Shown here one piece after another: positions 44,831 to 56,814 of a stretch of DNA of 64,000 bases. Below the pieces are notes generated by a model. The model saw only the letters and a program-made list of their open reading frames with translations, was not told the origin of the DNA and did no database searches. How positions within the stretch are numbered: the first letter of the stretch is position 1; each line of letters begins with the position of its first letter. The position numbers were made by a program, and so were the translations under genes. This DNA is from Acheta domesticus (lineage: Eukaryota > Arthropoda > Insecta > Orthoptera > Gryllidae), in NCBI GenBank assembly GCA_031308135.1, contig JAHLJT010002630.1, positions 97,198,141 to 97,262,140 of the forward strand. The letters are read 5' to 3'.

Positions 44831-45939
44831 CCTTCTGACCAGTTACGCACAGAGAATCTGATATTGAGGCTATTTCCAACTACCATTCTTGTAGAACTGA
44901 CATAGTTCATTGAGAGCAGTTCAGAAAGGCAATGTAGAAGGGAGGACACCAATAGAAAAAGGTTTCATCCCTTATCAGGAAGAATTTAATGTGAAATCAG
45001 TGAAGAAGGGATAATTAACTGTCATACACAAACTTATGCTTTTTGTTTACTTAATAGCTAGCACTTTAAGATACTAAAAATCATTATCCACGCTCATACA
45101 GTGCAATTTAATTTTAAACATCATTAAACAAATCCTCCAATTTATTTTTTTAATGTAAATAAAATAATTTTCAGATGATACAGAAAACTTACCATCAGAT
45201 ACAAAATCAGCATGAAAAATACTTTGAAGACCACTTCATTGTTATAAAAATGTGTTCCAAAAGTTACAAAATACAGCTTAGTGATACCGAATGTTAAAAT
45301 CAACTTTCAAAATTGTGGTATAATTTGTATTCAGTTCAATAAACACCATTATCAAAAGTTGAAACCTTGAAAAATTGTTACTTCATCTTTGTTAGCATTA
45401 ACATGTATATTTTCAACAGAAGTCAAAACCTTTAAACCACCGCAAAAGACCTTTTACGTTACTAGTAAGTTCACAGTTAAACATAGTGATACCAGTACTC
45501 ATCAACTCTCACACATGCCCAGGCCCTCCCTCCCTTTTCTTTCTAAACTCTCATTCTTCTAATGTCTATAGCTACTCCAATATTCATAAGTAAATGCTCT
45601 GTGACAAACCCAGATATTGTTGCAACTTTTTCGTAAAGTTCTTTGCTTAGATTGAAAACCTCTGAAATGTTTCAATAAAGCTGCGGATTTGATAGAAAAA
45701 GATGTGGAGAGAACACGCCACTGGGAAGCGTTTTTGTGCACCGCTCAGGAAATTTCTTCTTTGTCTGTATCTTTGACAATTCATTCACTTCAAAATTCAT
45801 AATTCATTCGCTATTTCCAGATTTCAAAAACTAGTACATTTAGATTTCTTTATAAACCATAACCATCCTTTCCTCTCAAAATTCATCCTACTCAAAATCA
45901 ACAAATTACAACACCAAATTAAAATTTTGACTTTTTCAC
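44831..45939. other. AT-rich noncoding stretch
   Basis: No gene is recognised. Confidence 0.4.
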
Positions 45940-46870
45940 GCTTAAGAAGTGAAAGTTATGTAATGCTGCGCGAAAAACTGGCAAATTTTCGGCAGAAAAA
46001 CCCTTATTACAAGGCTCTGGTAACAAAAAAGTGGATAAATCTGGTTGCTAATTTTAGAAATAAAATCCTTCAACAAGTGATGTAGCCAGAATTCATGTTT
46101 TATGGGTTGTTGATACTGAAAAATCAATTCGCAAAATGTCTGTCCGTCTGTGAACAACACTAGCGACTAAAACGTTCAGTTTATTTTCTCCAATACATGT
46201 ATTCCCCAATCGATCTGGCTGATGTCATGCCGCTTGAATTTGAAATCAATATTTTAATTTTGGGGTGTACTTTACACGAAGCCCGTGGAACATTTTAAAA
46301 AATATGAGGGCAACAATTTTGATGAAATTTTGTTGTTGGATAGTCTAAAAAACATTGAAAATGGTGCAGGTCTCAATAACGCTGATTTTTCAAAAATTGA
46401 AAAAATTCAAAATTTTTTCAGGATCTTCCTGCAACTACAATTATGAAGATCCCTTTTTTTTACTTAATGAAATGTTTTCATCAAAAACAGATCTTCAAGT
46501 AAGGTCACGTTCAATTTTTCAAAAACATGAGTATTTTTTGCAAAATTTTGTGTTAAATGCAGGCAATTTTCTTTCTTTAAACCATTTAGTCTTAAGAATC
46601 ACATAACATTTTTGTATTAAATTGGGACCTTAGGAGATTAAGAAGGAAAGGAAGCTTAAGAGATTACTGCAGGTCTCATATTTGTTGAAATGTCTGATTT
46701 TGTGAAAATTCAAAAAAGATTTTAAAAAATACAGCGTCATCCAACAACTACAATTGTGAAGTTACAAATTTTTTTCTTAATGAAATGGGCTCGTAAAAAC
46801 AGATCTTCAAATAAGATCATGTTGAATGTTTTGAAAATATGAGTATTTTTTGTGTGATTTCATAACAAAC
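45940..46870 (-). mobile_element. Family Y repeat, copy 7
   Basis: In minus orientation it begins at the 3' end (GAAAGTTATGTAATGCTGCGC), passes through the CACTAGCGACTAAAACGTTC block near 46160, and has an internal duplicated module. CAACTACAATTNTGAAG and the following 100 bp occur at 46432 and again at 46744, 312 bp apart. Confidence 0.65.
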
Positions 46871-47619
46871 ATAATAGCCCGCTACCAATTGACTGCGCTT
46901 CATCATCGTAATAGAGGTAATTCTAGTAGGATGCTTCGTAAGTTAGAATTTGTATATTAGTTCATATTTCTTTGTTCATTTCTTACAATCAAACAGTTTT
47001 TATGTTTACATATTAATCTCTTATAATTTATTTAACACCTATTTTAAATTGCAGTCTTTAATTGAGTCAAACGTGAAAAAGAATAAATGATTTCGCTTTG
47101 CATAATAAGATGTGGGAATGAAGAGTTATGTGCGTAAAAACCGTGTAGTTTTGATGAATATAACAATAATATATTTTTGTGTCCATTTTCATTTTCATGT
47201 CAGTGGTATCAACAGTGCTAATTTGCAAAATGTTGTATCCCATGTGAATTTGCATTCATTGTTGCACGGTGCAACACACTGATGTAACGCATCACTGATA
47301 ACAAGGCGATAATGACGGCCGCAGTTTGTTTGTGTAAATATTAACTAATAATTTTAAGTACCACTAAAATACGCATAGTGCATTGTTGGTACATTTGTGT
47401 TGAATGTGGATACACTGAACTCAATGGCGCATAAAGCTGTCTTCGTTTAAACTTTTAAATTAAAGAAAAAAGAAGAAAAAAAAGGAAAAGAAAGAAAGAA
47501 AAGAAAAGATTTTTTCATGTTTTGTTTAAAAATTTTTCAAATTGTAATTAAAGTGTATGAGAGAAATTGTCATATTATAATATTACATAGCTATTAGCAA
47601 GGTCGCAAGAAAGTACGTG
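46871..47619. other. AT-rich noncoding stretch
   Basis: No gene is recognised. An A/G-rich run lies at 47462-47510. Confidence 0.4.
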
Positions 47620-47760
47620 TTGTAGCAACACTAGATTTTTACTTTCTCACTACTGCTTACACAATAGGGTTATCTAATGCTGCGGGGAAAAGCAGCGAAT
47701 TTTCGATAGAGAAACACTTACTGCTGGGCCCTGGGAGCGAAAAATGGGGATAAATCACCC
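47620..47760 (-). mobile_element. Family Y terminal junction, copy 8 (truncated)
   Basis: GCAAGAAAGTACGTGTTGTAGCAACACTAG is followed directly by TTTTACTTTCTCACTACTGC, so the CTAGTGGTGCT-type end abuts a family Y 3' end. The Y body is lost after about 47760. Confidence 0.5.
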
Positions 47761-48286
47761 TGGGACAGGTCACGCCAACAGGTGATTTTTCATGCAGTTA
47801 ATTATGCACTATAACCACTACTCTCAGTTTTGAGGGTAGTTGGAACTGTTTTGTCATTTTCATGCAATACGATTCTATTGTTTAATTGGGTAGCATCCTT
47901 ACCAATATTTTAAGTGATTTCATCCATCAAACAGATGTTTTCATGATTTGATGATGACTCTACTTGAAGCCTTATCTTACATTTATTTGGTCTGCCGTAG
48001 CGAGATTGTACCCAAGGATGACCCCAAGCAACAGGGTCAAAACATTGAAAACAACATGAATTGTACAGAACATTTAATATAATAAATGTTAATTTTAATG
48101 TCTGTTATTTTGGCCTTTTACTTACTTATTTCAACTTGTCATAGACTAATATTTCTTGACACATTTATATCACATTTTAAACACAGCCATTCAGAGTAGG
48201 CTTTTCACTATCTTCACATTTTTTTCACAACTATCCCGCACAATTTAACAGCACTTTCATGCATGTTTATAATATGCATTTCAACT

Positions 48287-48345
48287 TTCTCATATACATA
48301 GTATAGAGAAAGTCATGAAATGCTGCAGCCAAAAACGGCGATGTT
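48287..48345 (-). mobile_element. Family Y 3' terminal hairpin remnant
   Basis: ACTTTCTCATATACATAGTA followed by TAGAGAAAGT is the family's terminal palindrome. Only about 40 bp of body remain (GAAATGCTGCAGCCAAAAAC). Confidence 0.55.
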
Positions 48346-48349
48346 TTAG

Positions 48350-48510
48350 CTGATGATTTAGTTGTCAAAACAGTGCAGAAGGATTCATTTGCTGCTGGAC
48401 ATGAAAAAGGTGCAGTTGATGCTATAGGTGGCCCAATTAAAAGAACAGTGTGGAATGCTGTCAAAGCAAGGAATTTTCAAGTAGTATCACCTAAAGATTT
48501 TTCCTTTTGG
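48350..48510 (+). pseudogene. Fragment of a conserved arthropod repeat-associated ORF
   Basis: One plus-strand frame reads FAAGHEKGAVDAIGGPIKRT then NAVKARNFQVVSPKDFS. This recalls the HGKGxxDGxGGxxKR motif of an uncharacterised multi-copy protein family in arthropod genomes. It has no start and no continuation, so it is a remnant. The assignment is from memory of the motif only. Confidence 0.4.
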
Positions 48511-49105
48511 GTGCCAGTGGCCTACTAACGAAAACTAGAATTCTGTTGATGCCAAAACATGATGTTGAAAGAACAAGTTCATTTCTAAATAACAGAAGAG
48601 AATCAGTTAAGTTAAACTTGGAATTAGGAACTTCCATCATTTTGATGAAAAACAAATTTTGGCAAACTTCACTAATAGCCCACAACAAAAGATAGTAGAA
48701 GTTGTTTTCCCTATGAAAACATTTAAAAATTAAATTAATTTTAATTTAATATAATGTTATCATGAGAAATTTATGAGGAATGTTCCTTTAAGTTGTCTAG
48801 TGTACCATCCGTAACAATTTTAAAAAAATTTTAAAAAATCAACTTCATTATTATCTGCTAAATAATTTGTGAACAACTCCTTGAAACATACCGAAAAACC
48901 TCAAAGCAATTTTATTTGATGAAATAAGGGATCTGAATTTTGCTTAAATTACTAAATAGCCCTTTCAAGACCTCCCAAATTTTGTAACATCTCTAATTCC
49001 ACTATTGATATAATATCTTTGAAATTAGTTGAACAAAATAATAAAAAATATGCTGAAATGACGTCATTTCCTTATCATACCAATTAATTTTGTTAAAAAG
49101 ATATA
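48511..49105. other. AT-rich noncoding stretch
   Basis: No gene is recognised. Confidence 0.4.
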
Positions 49106-49277
49106 CAGTGAAACTTCTATATAATGTTCCTCCATGCAATGTTTTCCTCTAAGTTACATCACTTTTTTCAGATCCCAACCAAAAGCCCATATACAGTCTT
49201 CCTCTTTATAGTGGTTTCCTCTACACAGGGTTCAGAATTAATGGTCCCTTAAAAAACTTTGTATAGAGGTTTCACTG
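49106..49277. mobile_element. Tigger/pogo-like MITE, 172 bp
   Basis: The ends CAGTGAAACTTCTATATAA and CAGTGAAACCTCTATACAA (reversed) are inverted repeats flanked by TA on both sides. CAGTGAAACCTCTATA is a typical pogo/Tigger end. It lies in the intron just after BTB linker exon 49427-49874. Confidence 0.8.
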
Positions 49278-49426
49278 TACAGTAAATTCTCATTGACAGA
49301 TATAAGAATAAAAAGATGTGAAAGTGTAATGTCTGCAACAAATGGAATGACTGAAAATGATTAAATCTACTGCTTTGGAAATAAATATTTTTGTGAAAAT
49401 GGTACAGGCATTATTAATTTACTTAC

Positions 49427-49874
49427 TTGGATACTGGTTCAAATCCTGTTCACCAGGTACGAAAGTAGACCCATCATCCATTTCACTCCTAAAACTTTCA
49501 GACATGGATTCACTACGTTTACTATTATCCACTTTCTTGTTTCTCGTCTCCGAATATGCAGAAAAAAAAGGTTCATGTTTTACAGTGATTTCCATGTCTT
49601 CAGACATTTCGTTATACCCCACAGGTCTCTGATGCTCTTGGAGTGGTGGCATCACTGATTGCACTTCCTCACACGATGCACTGTATGCTTCATAGGGAAC
49701 AGAAGAGTGTGTGTGCACAGTATCTGAGAAGCTGTCTGAAAGGTGGGGATGTGGCTGAGAAGAATATTCAAGGTCGTCCTTTCTGCTACCACTAACATCT
49801 TGAACTTTCTGTGTCTCTTCAATATCCTCAGATGGAACATTCCCGGTAGCATTTCTGGAAACAATCTTATTCAC
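49427..49874 (-). CDS. Linker exon of the BTB-zinc-finger gene
   Basis: The acceptor GTGGCTGCTTTCAG (49875 and above) and donor GTAAGT (49426-49421) enclose 448 nt, entered in phase 0 and left in phase 1. The roughly 149 residues (VNKIVSRNATG...) are hydrophilic, rich in Ser, Glu and His. They contain ITVKHEP, a match to the psi-K-x-E SUMO attachment consensus, and end GEQDLNQYP. No folded domain is recognised, which fits the flexible region between BTB and fingers. The exon is read directly after BTB exon 2. The end is shared with the exon at 26499-26774. Confidence 0.85.
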
Positions 49875-49953
49875 CTGAAAGCAGCCACAGCCATTATTTA
49901 AGTTTGTGAGAGTCAGCAGTAAATATTACAAAATTTATCATTGCTTTACATAC

Positions 49954-50145
49954 ATAACCCTCAGTAAAAGCATTTAGGCCCTTGATCCGCAGGGACTGAG
50001 CAAGAGTCATAAATTCCTTCAAGCTGACTGTTGGAATTTGGGCCTCTCCTCGGTACACAAAATCAATCACTGCTTTCAGTGTTTCGAATGATGCATCTAA
50101 GAGGATGACAAATGGATGCTTCCCAGTCTCCTCACGAAACAGCTT
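49954..50145 (-). CDS. BTB/POZ domain, second half (exon 2)
   Basis: After the acceptor TTTTTTCTAATAG the exon encodes 64 residues in phase 0: KLFREETGKHPFVILLDASF, then ETLKAVIDFVYRGEAQIP, VSLKEFMTLAQSLRIKGL. The YRGE turn and the LRIKGL end are hallmarks of insect BTB domains. The domain mediates homo- or heterodimerisation of transcription regulators in the nucleus. The best donor is GTATGT at 49953-49948, giving a 192-nt exon, an exact multiple of three. Confidence 0.93.
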
Positions 50146-51069
50146 CTATTAGAAAAAATTCACAAGACACAGGAGTCATTTCACATTAACACACTGATTC
50201 AAGTTATTACTTATGGTCCTGATAAAATCTAACCTGAGTAAAATAACCCTCAATTAAGTACAATATTTTTCAACTGCTATTGAAATTTACAAATTTGAGA
50301 TGAAAGTGTCAATAACAAAATTAAAAGGCAGTGCTACACAAAGTCTGCACATACAAACACTTGGAAGCCTAAGCAACCAAATATTGTATGTGTTGTAACA
50401 ATGAACTTCATAATCCTTGAAATAACTAAACCTTTTATATATTCATAAAATATGGGATGAATCAATATAGGGCAACAAGACACAAACTATCACAGCTTCA
50501 AATAACAATGATTTATCTTCGTTCAATTCATCTTAGATGCAATAAAAAAAATCACACATGAACCATAAGTTACATCCACTAATTAATTTCACTTTTCATA
50601 AAGCATTTTAATAAATGTGAAATTTACAAATATTCTAACATTCACAAGTTTCATTGCACTAAAAATTTGATTTCCCAAATTAATTTTTGAGACTTGCTTT
50701 TCTAAATCCATACCATTTGTATGGATTTCATGATCAACAGACAAGATCATTTTGTATTTTTGTTTATTTTAAAGAAAGAAATAATTTTTCCAAATGCTTC
50801 AGAAAATTTTCAGAATAATTACTTTCCTTGATACGGAGAGGTGTAAAGTTTTTCTTTTCAAGACGCTGAAAATAACTTACATCTGGTCCTACTACTACCC
50901 ATATTGATCTACAAGAAAGCAGATTTAGCATGTGTAAACAATGTTACACTTCAAATTATTCAATTTTTTTAATCAAAGGAAAAGTTAATATAAGAGCTTA
51001 AGAGTACCAAGAAAATCAGAAAAGTAAGAAAAAAATAAAACAAAACCGTTACAGTAACACTTCACTTAC
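50146..51069. other. Intron between the two BTB exons
   Basis: The donor GTAAGT (51069-51064, minus) and acceptor TTTTTTCTAATAG (50146 and above) define it. The interior is AT-rich, with nothing else recognised. Confidence 0.85.
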
Positions 51070-51240
51070 ATGAAAGTATGGACTGCAAGCAGACAAAACC
51101 AGCCTATGAGCATTTAGGCTCCGACCCTCAGCAGATAGAGTGCAATCCACCAAAAAATTATTCTCCAACAAACTTTGATATACTGTCCCAAGTTCACTGG
51201 TATGGTTTTTCCAACACACAGACAACATTGGTTCAGTCAT
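51070..51240 (-). CDS. BTB/POZ domain, first half (exon 1 of the coding region)
   Basis: ATG at 51240 starts MTEPMLSVCWKNHTSELGTV, then ENNFLVDCTLSAEGRSLNAH and RLVLSACSPYFH, ending at a consensus donor (CAT/GTAAGT) after 57 codons. The patterns WKNH, FLVDCTL, AHRLVLSACSPYF are those of the tramtrack/bric-a-brac BTB group, a little diverged at the N-terminus (SVCW for the usual SLRW). Joining to 50145 gives SPYFH-KLFRE without a gap and a complete domain of about 121 residues. An acceptor (TATCATTTCAG) lies 12 bases upstream of the ATG, so at least one 5' noncoding exon is expected further right. Confidence 0.93.
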
Positions 51241-51255
51241 GTTGATGTAGCCCTG

Positions 51256-53787
51256 AAATGATACATCAAATTTGTATGCACCAATTGTACGAGCACATGA
51301 ATGATAGATCTCTATCTAAAGAAAAGCTTATGTTCCAACTATAAGGCAAATTATCACAAAATATTATGCCATATTCAATGGCAGCCTAATAAATTCCTCA
51401 TACTCTTTGCAGCCTGCCAAAAGTACTATCACAGAATAATGTATCCAATAAGCTGAAGTAGAGAACACAGTACAACTTAAGGAAGTCATTTAAACTTGCA
51501 CTGTGAATTGCTCAAGAGAGGGTGAAATCAGTAGAGGAGTAGAGAGAGATTACTCTGAGAAAGGAATGCTATGACTGACACTGCTTGGGTCCTGCTGGCA
51601 ATGAATCAGAGGGTTATGTCCATGTGCTCAAATCGCCAATGTGTTTTTTTTTGCAGTCAGCTCTCTTCTAAATGGCTTCCACACGACATCTTGCAATACC
51701 ATCACCCGACATGGTGCTTTGTTTCCTGACCTGTCAAACTTCTTATTTCTTAGAGAAACTTGTCTGCTGTTGGGGGGGGGGGGGTGAGGGAAATCTTTCA
51801 GTGGGCAGTGAGCCTATCATCACTTCACACTGGGATGACCTTACATGTATTCTTGTATTGTCCAAATAACATTTCTGTTTCCTTGACAGCATGTGGTTGA
51901 CAGGGGAGAGGGGCTTCCGTTATCCAATCAGAGGCTACAAAGTCTACTGTCACTGCAGAGCTGCTAATACTTATTAAGAAAAAAATTAAAAATCTAACTG
52001 CACAAAGCAACTGTATAGAAGGGCGCCATTACTACTTTGGCCACATATTGTGTGTGTGTGCAGTTCTGTGTCATCCACAGTTGTGAGCTCCTACTGAGAT
52101 TTGTTTCTTTTTAATGCTGCAGTTGTGATCCAATGCAAGAACAAACTTAAGACCACGTTTCTGCTGCCCAAGTAGCAACATCCCTCTGTCCCAACCCAGC
52201 TGTCAAGTAGATACAAATTTTTTCGGGCAATAAAATACAAATTATTAGATTCCATGAAAAATTACTGTTTCATTTAACAGCTTTCTTTGTGCTTGGGAAC
52301 AGATGATGAATTTTCTTTCTTTCTGGATAAGGCAATCCTGTTTCTACAAACTCTTTTCATCTTCATAGGTTTCCATCTCACAGAGGGTTTGCAAAATTTA
52401 TAAATTAAACAAAAGTTAAAGCTCAAAGCAAATATGTAGATGAAGTTTAAAGCAAGGCATTGCCTAATACTCCCAGAGAGTAAGTAGGATCAATAAGTTT
52501 CAAATCTGACTTGTCCAATTATAACGCTGAAAATTTACAAATATATTTCATTCTTATCCAGGCTGTCAGTACTTGCAATTCTATTAAAACTGTTCCATTT
52601 CTAAGTTAGGCAGGATTATTACTTATCGAGATTTCTTGAATAAAACTGTCTTGAACTGGCCCAGCATGGCAATTTCCCTTTTTGTATCTATCACGGACAC
52701 AATTGATTGTATTAGTTCACTTTTCTGTGTCAATATCCCCCGTGGTTAAAATTTACTAATTATTTCTCTTTTACTAATAACTGATGAATTTCAGAATAAC
52801 CACAGCAGCAAATGCTTTTTGCAAATCCTTTGGAAGGAGGATGAAAACCTCAAATGATGTTATTGTTGTTTAGAACAAACAATCAAAAATTTTCTCTATC
52901 TATTTATGATTTATTAATGCATTAAAACCCAGATCATGGGTAATATTAAAATGTTTACTACCATTATAAATCTTACTCAATGTAAAATAGTGAATTTGAT
53001 TATATTAGTAAACATTTTTTCTTACACCTTTTTGTGAAAGAGATGCAACTGAAGACGAGATTTTAAAAAATTATGGTACACAAAAATCTTGGCAAAACAG
53101 TACATAAAAATCTTTTGCAAATTAAACAATAAATTTCTGGATAAAAAACAATGCCGCAAAGAAGTTCCAGTGTCTGTGACGAAGTGACAGATCACAAAAA
53201 TGTTATAGAGAAAATGGGGGTCAAAATTCATCCCATCAAGAAATACAAAGGAAAAATATCATTTTAGAGAACTGTGGTTATTCATGAAAATATAAATGAT
53301 GTAGGATAACCTCAAAACGTGAAAACAATAACTTATTCTATATACTTGATTTGGGTGGCACTTTCAATATACACATTGCTGTATATTTCAATGTCACATA
53401 TCAATAACATAATCCATGAAATGGAACCTCTAGAGGAGTAATTGCCACTAATAACTTGAGATTTCTCAAATGAGGAATATTGAAAAGTTGAAAATAAGTG
53501 CATTTAGAAATGCCAATAAAGTACTTACTATAATAAGGGAGACTCTTGCAGAAATACAACAGCTATGGCAATTATCTTGTTTTAGATCGAAAGTTTTAAT
53601 CTATGAAAAAGGCTTCATTTCCAAAACACCAGAGGCAAGAGTCAAGTCCTTTGATTTCTCTATTTACTTTTTGTACGCTTCACCGAAATTCAATACTACA
53701 ACTTCTCAACAAACAGAACAATAAATCAAGAAAATACAACAAACCGTTAAATTTAAGGTGGGGGGGGGGGATACCGCAATACATTTG
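51256..53787. other. AT-rich noncoding stretch upstream of the BTB coding exons
   Basis: Inferred 5' intron of the BTB gene. It contains a G-run at 51770-51784 and no recognisable gene. Confidence 0.45.
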
Positions 53788-53925
53788 CTTTTATAATCTT
53801 CTCGCGGAAAAAGACAAAAAGGTCTCCTCTGCCTCAGTCGCCTCAGTGCTACCCTCACACGGTTGGTTCGCATAGTAGTATTTCGAACCTTCATGAAAAT
53901 TACGGCTCTTGATTGGTTGACGTCA
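53788..53925 (-). promoter_or_regulatory. Candidate promoter: CCAAT box, CRE and TATA box on the minus strand
   Basis: Reading the minus strand, a perfect CRE TGACGTCA (53918-53925) is followed at once by CCAAT (complement of 53912-53916). About 120 bases further on is TATAAAAG (complement of 53788-53795). The block is about 2.5 kb upstream of the BTB start codon, whose exon needs an upstream 5' exon. CRE and CCAAT work in either orientation, so the direction is uncertain and TSS evidence is lacking. Confidence 0.35.
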
Positions 53926-55265
53926 GAAAATAGCCAGGAGCGGCAGATTCAATAAAATACACAGCTCAGCCAAGAGCTGACTTTCATTATTTCGATATTG
54001 TTTTTTCTTCGATCAGAAAACTAAAATGGTATATTGAAAATTATTCTATTATTGACAAAAACTATAATTATTATATTTTTATAAGTTTTTTTTAGATATT
54101 TGTTTATTTTGTTATTGCTGAAAAGAATTATCTATATGAATAGCCCTATTACTTCTTTAAAACATTCACTTTAAAACAATATGTCATCCCTTTTTCGAAA
54201 TTCCCTTCTATAAATTCCTTATTTCTGAAATATGTGTAAATATTTTATTTGTGAAATTATAACTGTTATTGAAATTTTGTCTTATTTCTTCTCTTATGTC
54301 TTATTCCTTGCACCCAAACTTCAATTTATTTGAGATGTTTACGTTCACTTGGAATCTTTAACAGTTCATAGCAAATATAATTTTATAACTTTCTTAATGA
54401 TTCATAAATAGCTCTAATAAATTTCTGACTTCACCTAGAGTTAACACTACCATCTATAATACTCCTTTCAAAAATAGAAACAGCGATTACATCTTATTAA
54501 CATGACAAAATTCTTTCAAAAATCAGTGACGTTCTCCCAAAAGAAAAATACATAACTTCAAATATCTTCTGCAAATATTTCAATGTAACTATGATGAGAA
54601 TATCAATGGAAATGATATACCAGTCATTAAACAGCGTTATGGTAAAAACAATCTTCGAGAGTAAACTATGGGAGCCATACCTCTATCTGTATTCTAGTCA
54701 ACTGCTTCTGAATTCTCAGTTCTCTTTATGATTTACGGGCGTTCACTACAATTAATGCAAAATTATTTTATCTTGGATACCGACCTCAATTCGGAGGTCG
54801 TGGGGTCCGCCAAACGGCGCGGAACTCGCAACGGCCAGAAGCTCCTCCGTGCTCCTCAGCACAGTACAAATTCCTTGTAACCACGTAAAACTCCAATACT
54901 CGAAAACACAGACACAACCACTCCGCCGATCGTGCCTCCTCTAGCCACCCCCGCCTCAACGCCTCTCCCCAGAACCAAAAAAAAAACCACTCCCTCCCTC
55001 ATCGCTCTCGCGTTCCAACCTTGTCCGTCGGTGTCCGTTCACCTCTCCACGCTCGTCAACATATCATGTAGGGGTGACATCCCTCCTCTTGCAAACCTCC
55101 TACCGTTGACAAGGAGCGGTAGCGCCACGGTAACGCGAACGTGCGGCGAATCTCGCAAACGGACTCTTCAACCCAAACGTCTCATGTCAACTCTTGACAG
55201 GCCACACACACTTGTGCAATGTGTCACAGTAGGGATAGTGCTAAATATGCTCTGCGAGATGACAT
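53926..55265. other. Noncoding stretch with a GC-richer part at 54790-55200
   Basis: The part 54790-55200 is C-rich and CpG-containing, with an open plus-strand frame of 111 codons that shows no domain. It could be an untranslated first exon or a promoter island of the BTB gene. Nothing decides this. Confidence 0.35.
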
Positions 55266-56054
55266 AACCGCCATATATCTCTATTCTTGTTTTTTCAAAA
55301 GTTACCCAACGTAATTTTTTGACTTGTCTCTGACGTCGTTTCTATTTACATTAGCGGCGATTTGTTCACTTTATTATATTAATGAGTACATGTGCTTTAA
55401 ATAATGTCTACTAAAGTTTCCCGATAACTCGACCGTTTCCTGTGAAATCTCGCTCAATATTCCGCATTTTCAGAAACACTCAAACGCTATTTTCTCATAA
55501 ATGGCTCAAATTTTTCTTCAAACTTTTCGAACGGATAATGCTAATTGCACTCTTTAATATGACGTAAAGTTCATTTTGAGTATTTTTTTGTTTTTTCAAA
55601 AATTACACAAGTGTAATTTTTTTGAAAGATTTGCCACACCTTTAATACGCACATTACCAGCAATTTGTAAATATTATTATATTTGTGATTAAGTGCTTCA
55701 AATTACTTCAAGTGAAACGTCTTGAATACCCAAAAATTTTGTGTGAAAAAGAGCTTCAAATTTCGCAATTTTAGTAGCACTTAAACGCTATTTTCTTAAA
55801 AAAGGCTACGAATTTTTCAAAGAAAATTGCCATTTAGGGCAAGGTTTTTGTTTTCTTTAATATTCTAAAATTAATATTTTCGTTCTACCATTAGGAAACA
55901 GAAAAAATTACGAAAAAGTCAAAAAAGGTACTTTGGGCGGCGATAGAAGCAGCTGACACGAGTATGTGGCTATTCCGTATAGCTAGCCAAGACCTAAGGG
56001 AATAGAAAATTAATACGGGAAAGTCTGTCATTCTGTAGCACCACTAGTTTTAGA
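55266..56054 (-). mobile_element. Family Y repeat, 5' part, copy 9
   Basis: In minus orientation it starts at 56054 with CTAGTGGTGCTACAGAATGA and ACTTTCCCGTATTAATTTTC and runs through the same modules as 34799-35600. It is truncated near 55266. Confidence 0.7.
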
Positions 56055-56814
56055 ATCGGATATAGTTGGTGACCTCTACTAGTCGCAAGAGCTATTCGGT
56101 TTTTAATATTTTCCCGCCATGTAAATCTTTTATAGAACAGAACTCCATGATATTTGACAGTTTTGTTGTGAAAGCCAGGTGATGTTTTAATTATGATACA
56201 TGAGATTTGGGGGGACGTCTGGTCGACGGAGGGTGAATATTTTTGCCTGGCTTTCAATTGGAATTATTTGAACGTGCTATTTTTTGGCCTAGTTGGAGAA
56301 TAAAGTGAGGCGATGTTGCAGATCTTTCACAGCTGATTCGAGATTGCTATTTGAGGAATAAAGTACTGTATCACTTGATGTACTTGTATGAAAATAAGTT
56401 ATAATTGTCAAATATATGTTGATCTTTGTATGAAAATATTTAGTTTTCGCACCAAATGCTGTACCATTTGTAGCGAGTAGAATATTTCTGCAAGGTTTAG
56501 AACACTCATCTCTAATCATGACCCTATGAAATTCATTTCTATATTGTCCGGGGCATCAGGCTTCTTTTTCCAATACAAGTTTACAAAACGTATTATATTT
56601 TTATGCAGTTGTAGAATTCACATAGTTCTGACAACACTGCGATGGAAACAGTGAGTTTTTCATAGTAGGAAAAAGTTGATTTCAGTGAGTTTTTCGCTTC
56701 CTGGTTGACTTGGACGTTTTAAAATAATAGCTACGACGTTATCAGCGCAGAATGTGGAATATATCAATACTACGGAGCTGTTTCCAATAACACGGGAAAA
56801 TTGTGCTGTTGTAG
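56055..56814. other. Noncoding stretch ending in a CTAATGGTGCT terminus
   Basis: At 56782-56814 CACGGGAAAATTGTGCTG then TTGTAGCACCATTAG is a diverged inverted CTAGTGGTGCT-type end, next to family Y copy 10. Possible degraded CR1-type LINE tail phrases are seen at 56100-56250 (a minus-strand frame with HNKTVKYHGVLFYKRFTWRE), but this is weak. Confidence 0.35.

Noticed and set aside
54932..55267. 111-codon Pro/Thr/Ser-rich plus-strand frame
   Set aside because: Low-complexity translation of a C-rich region, without domain or splice support.
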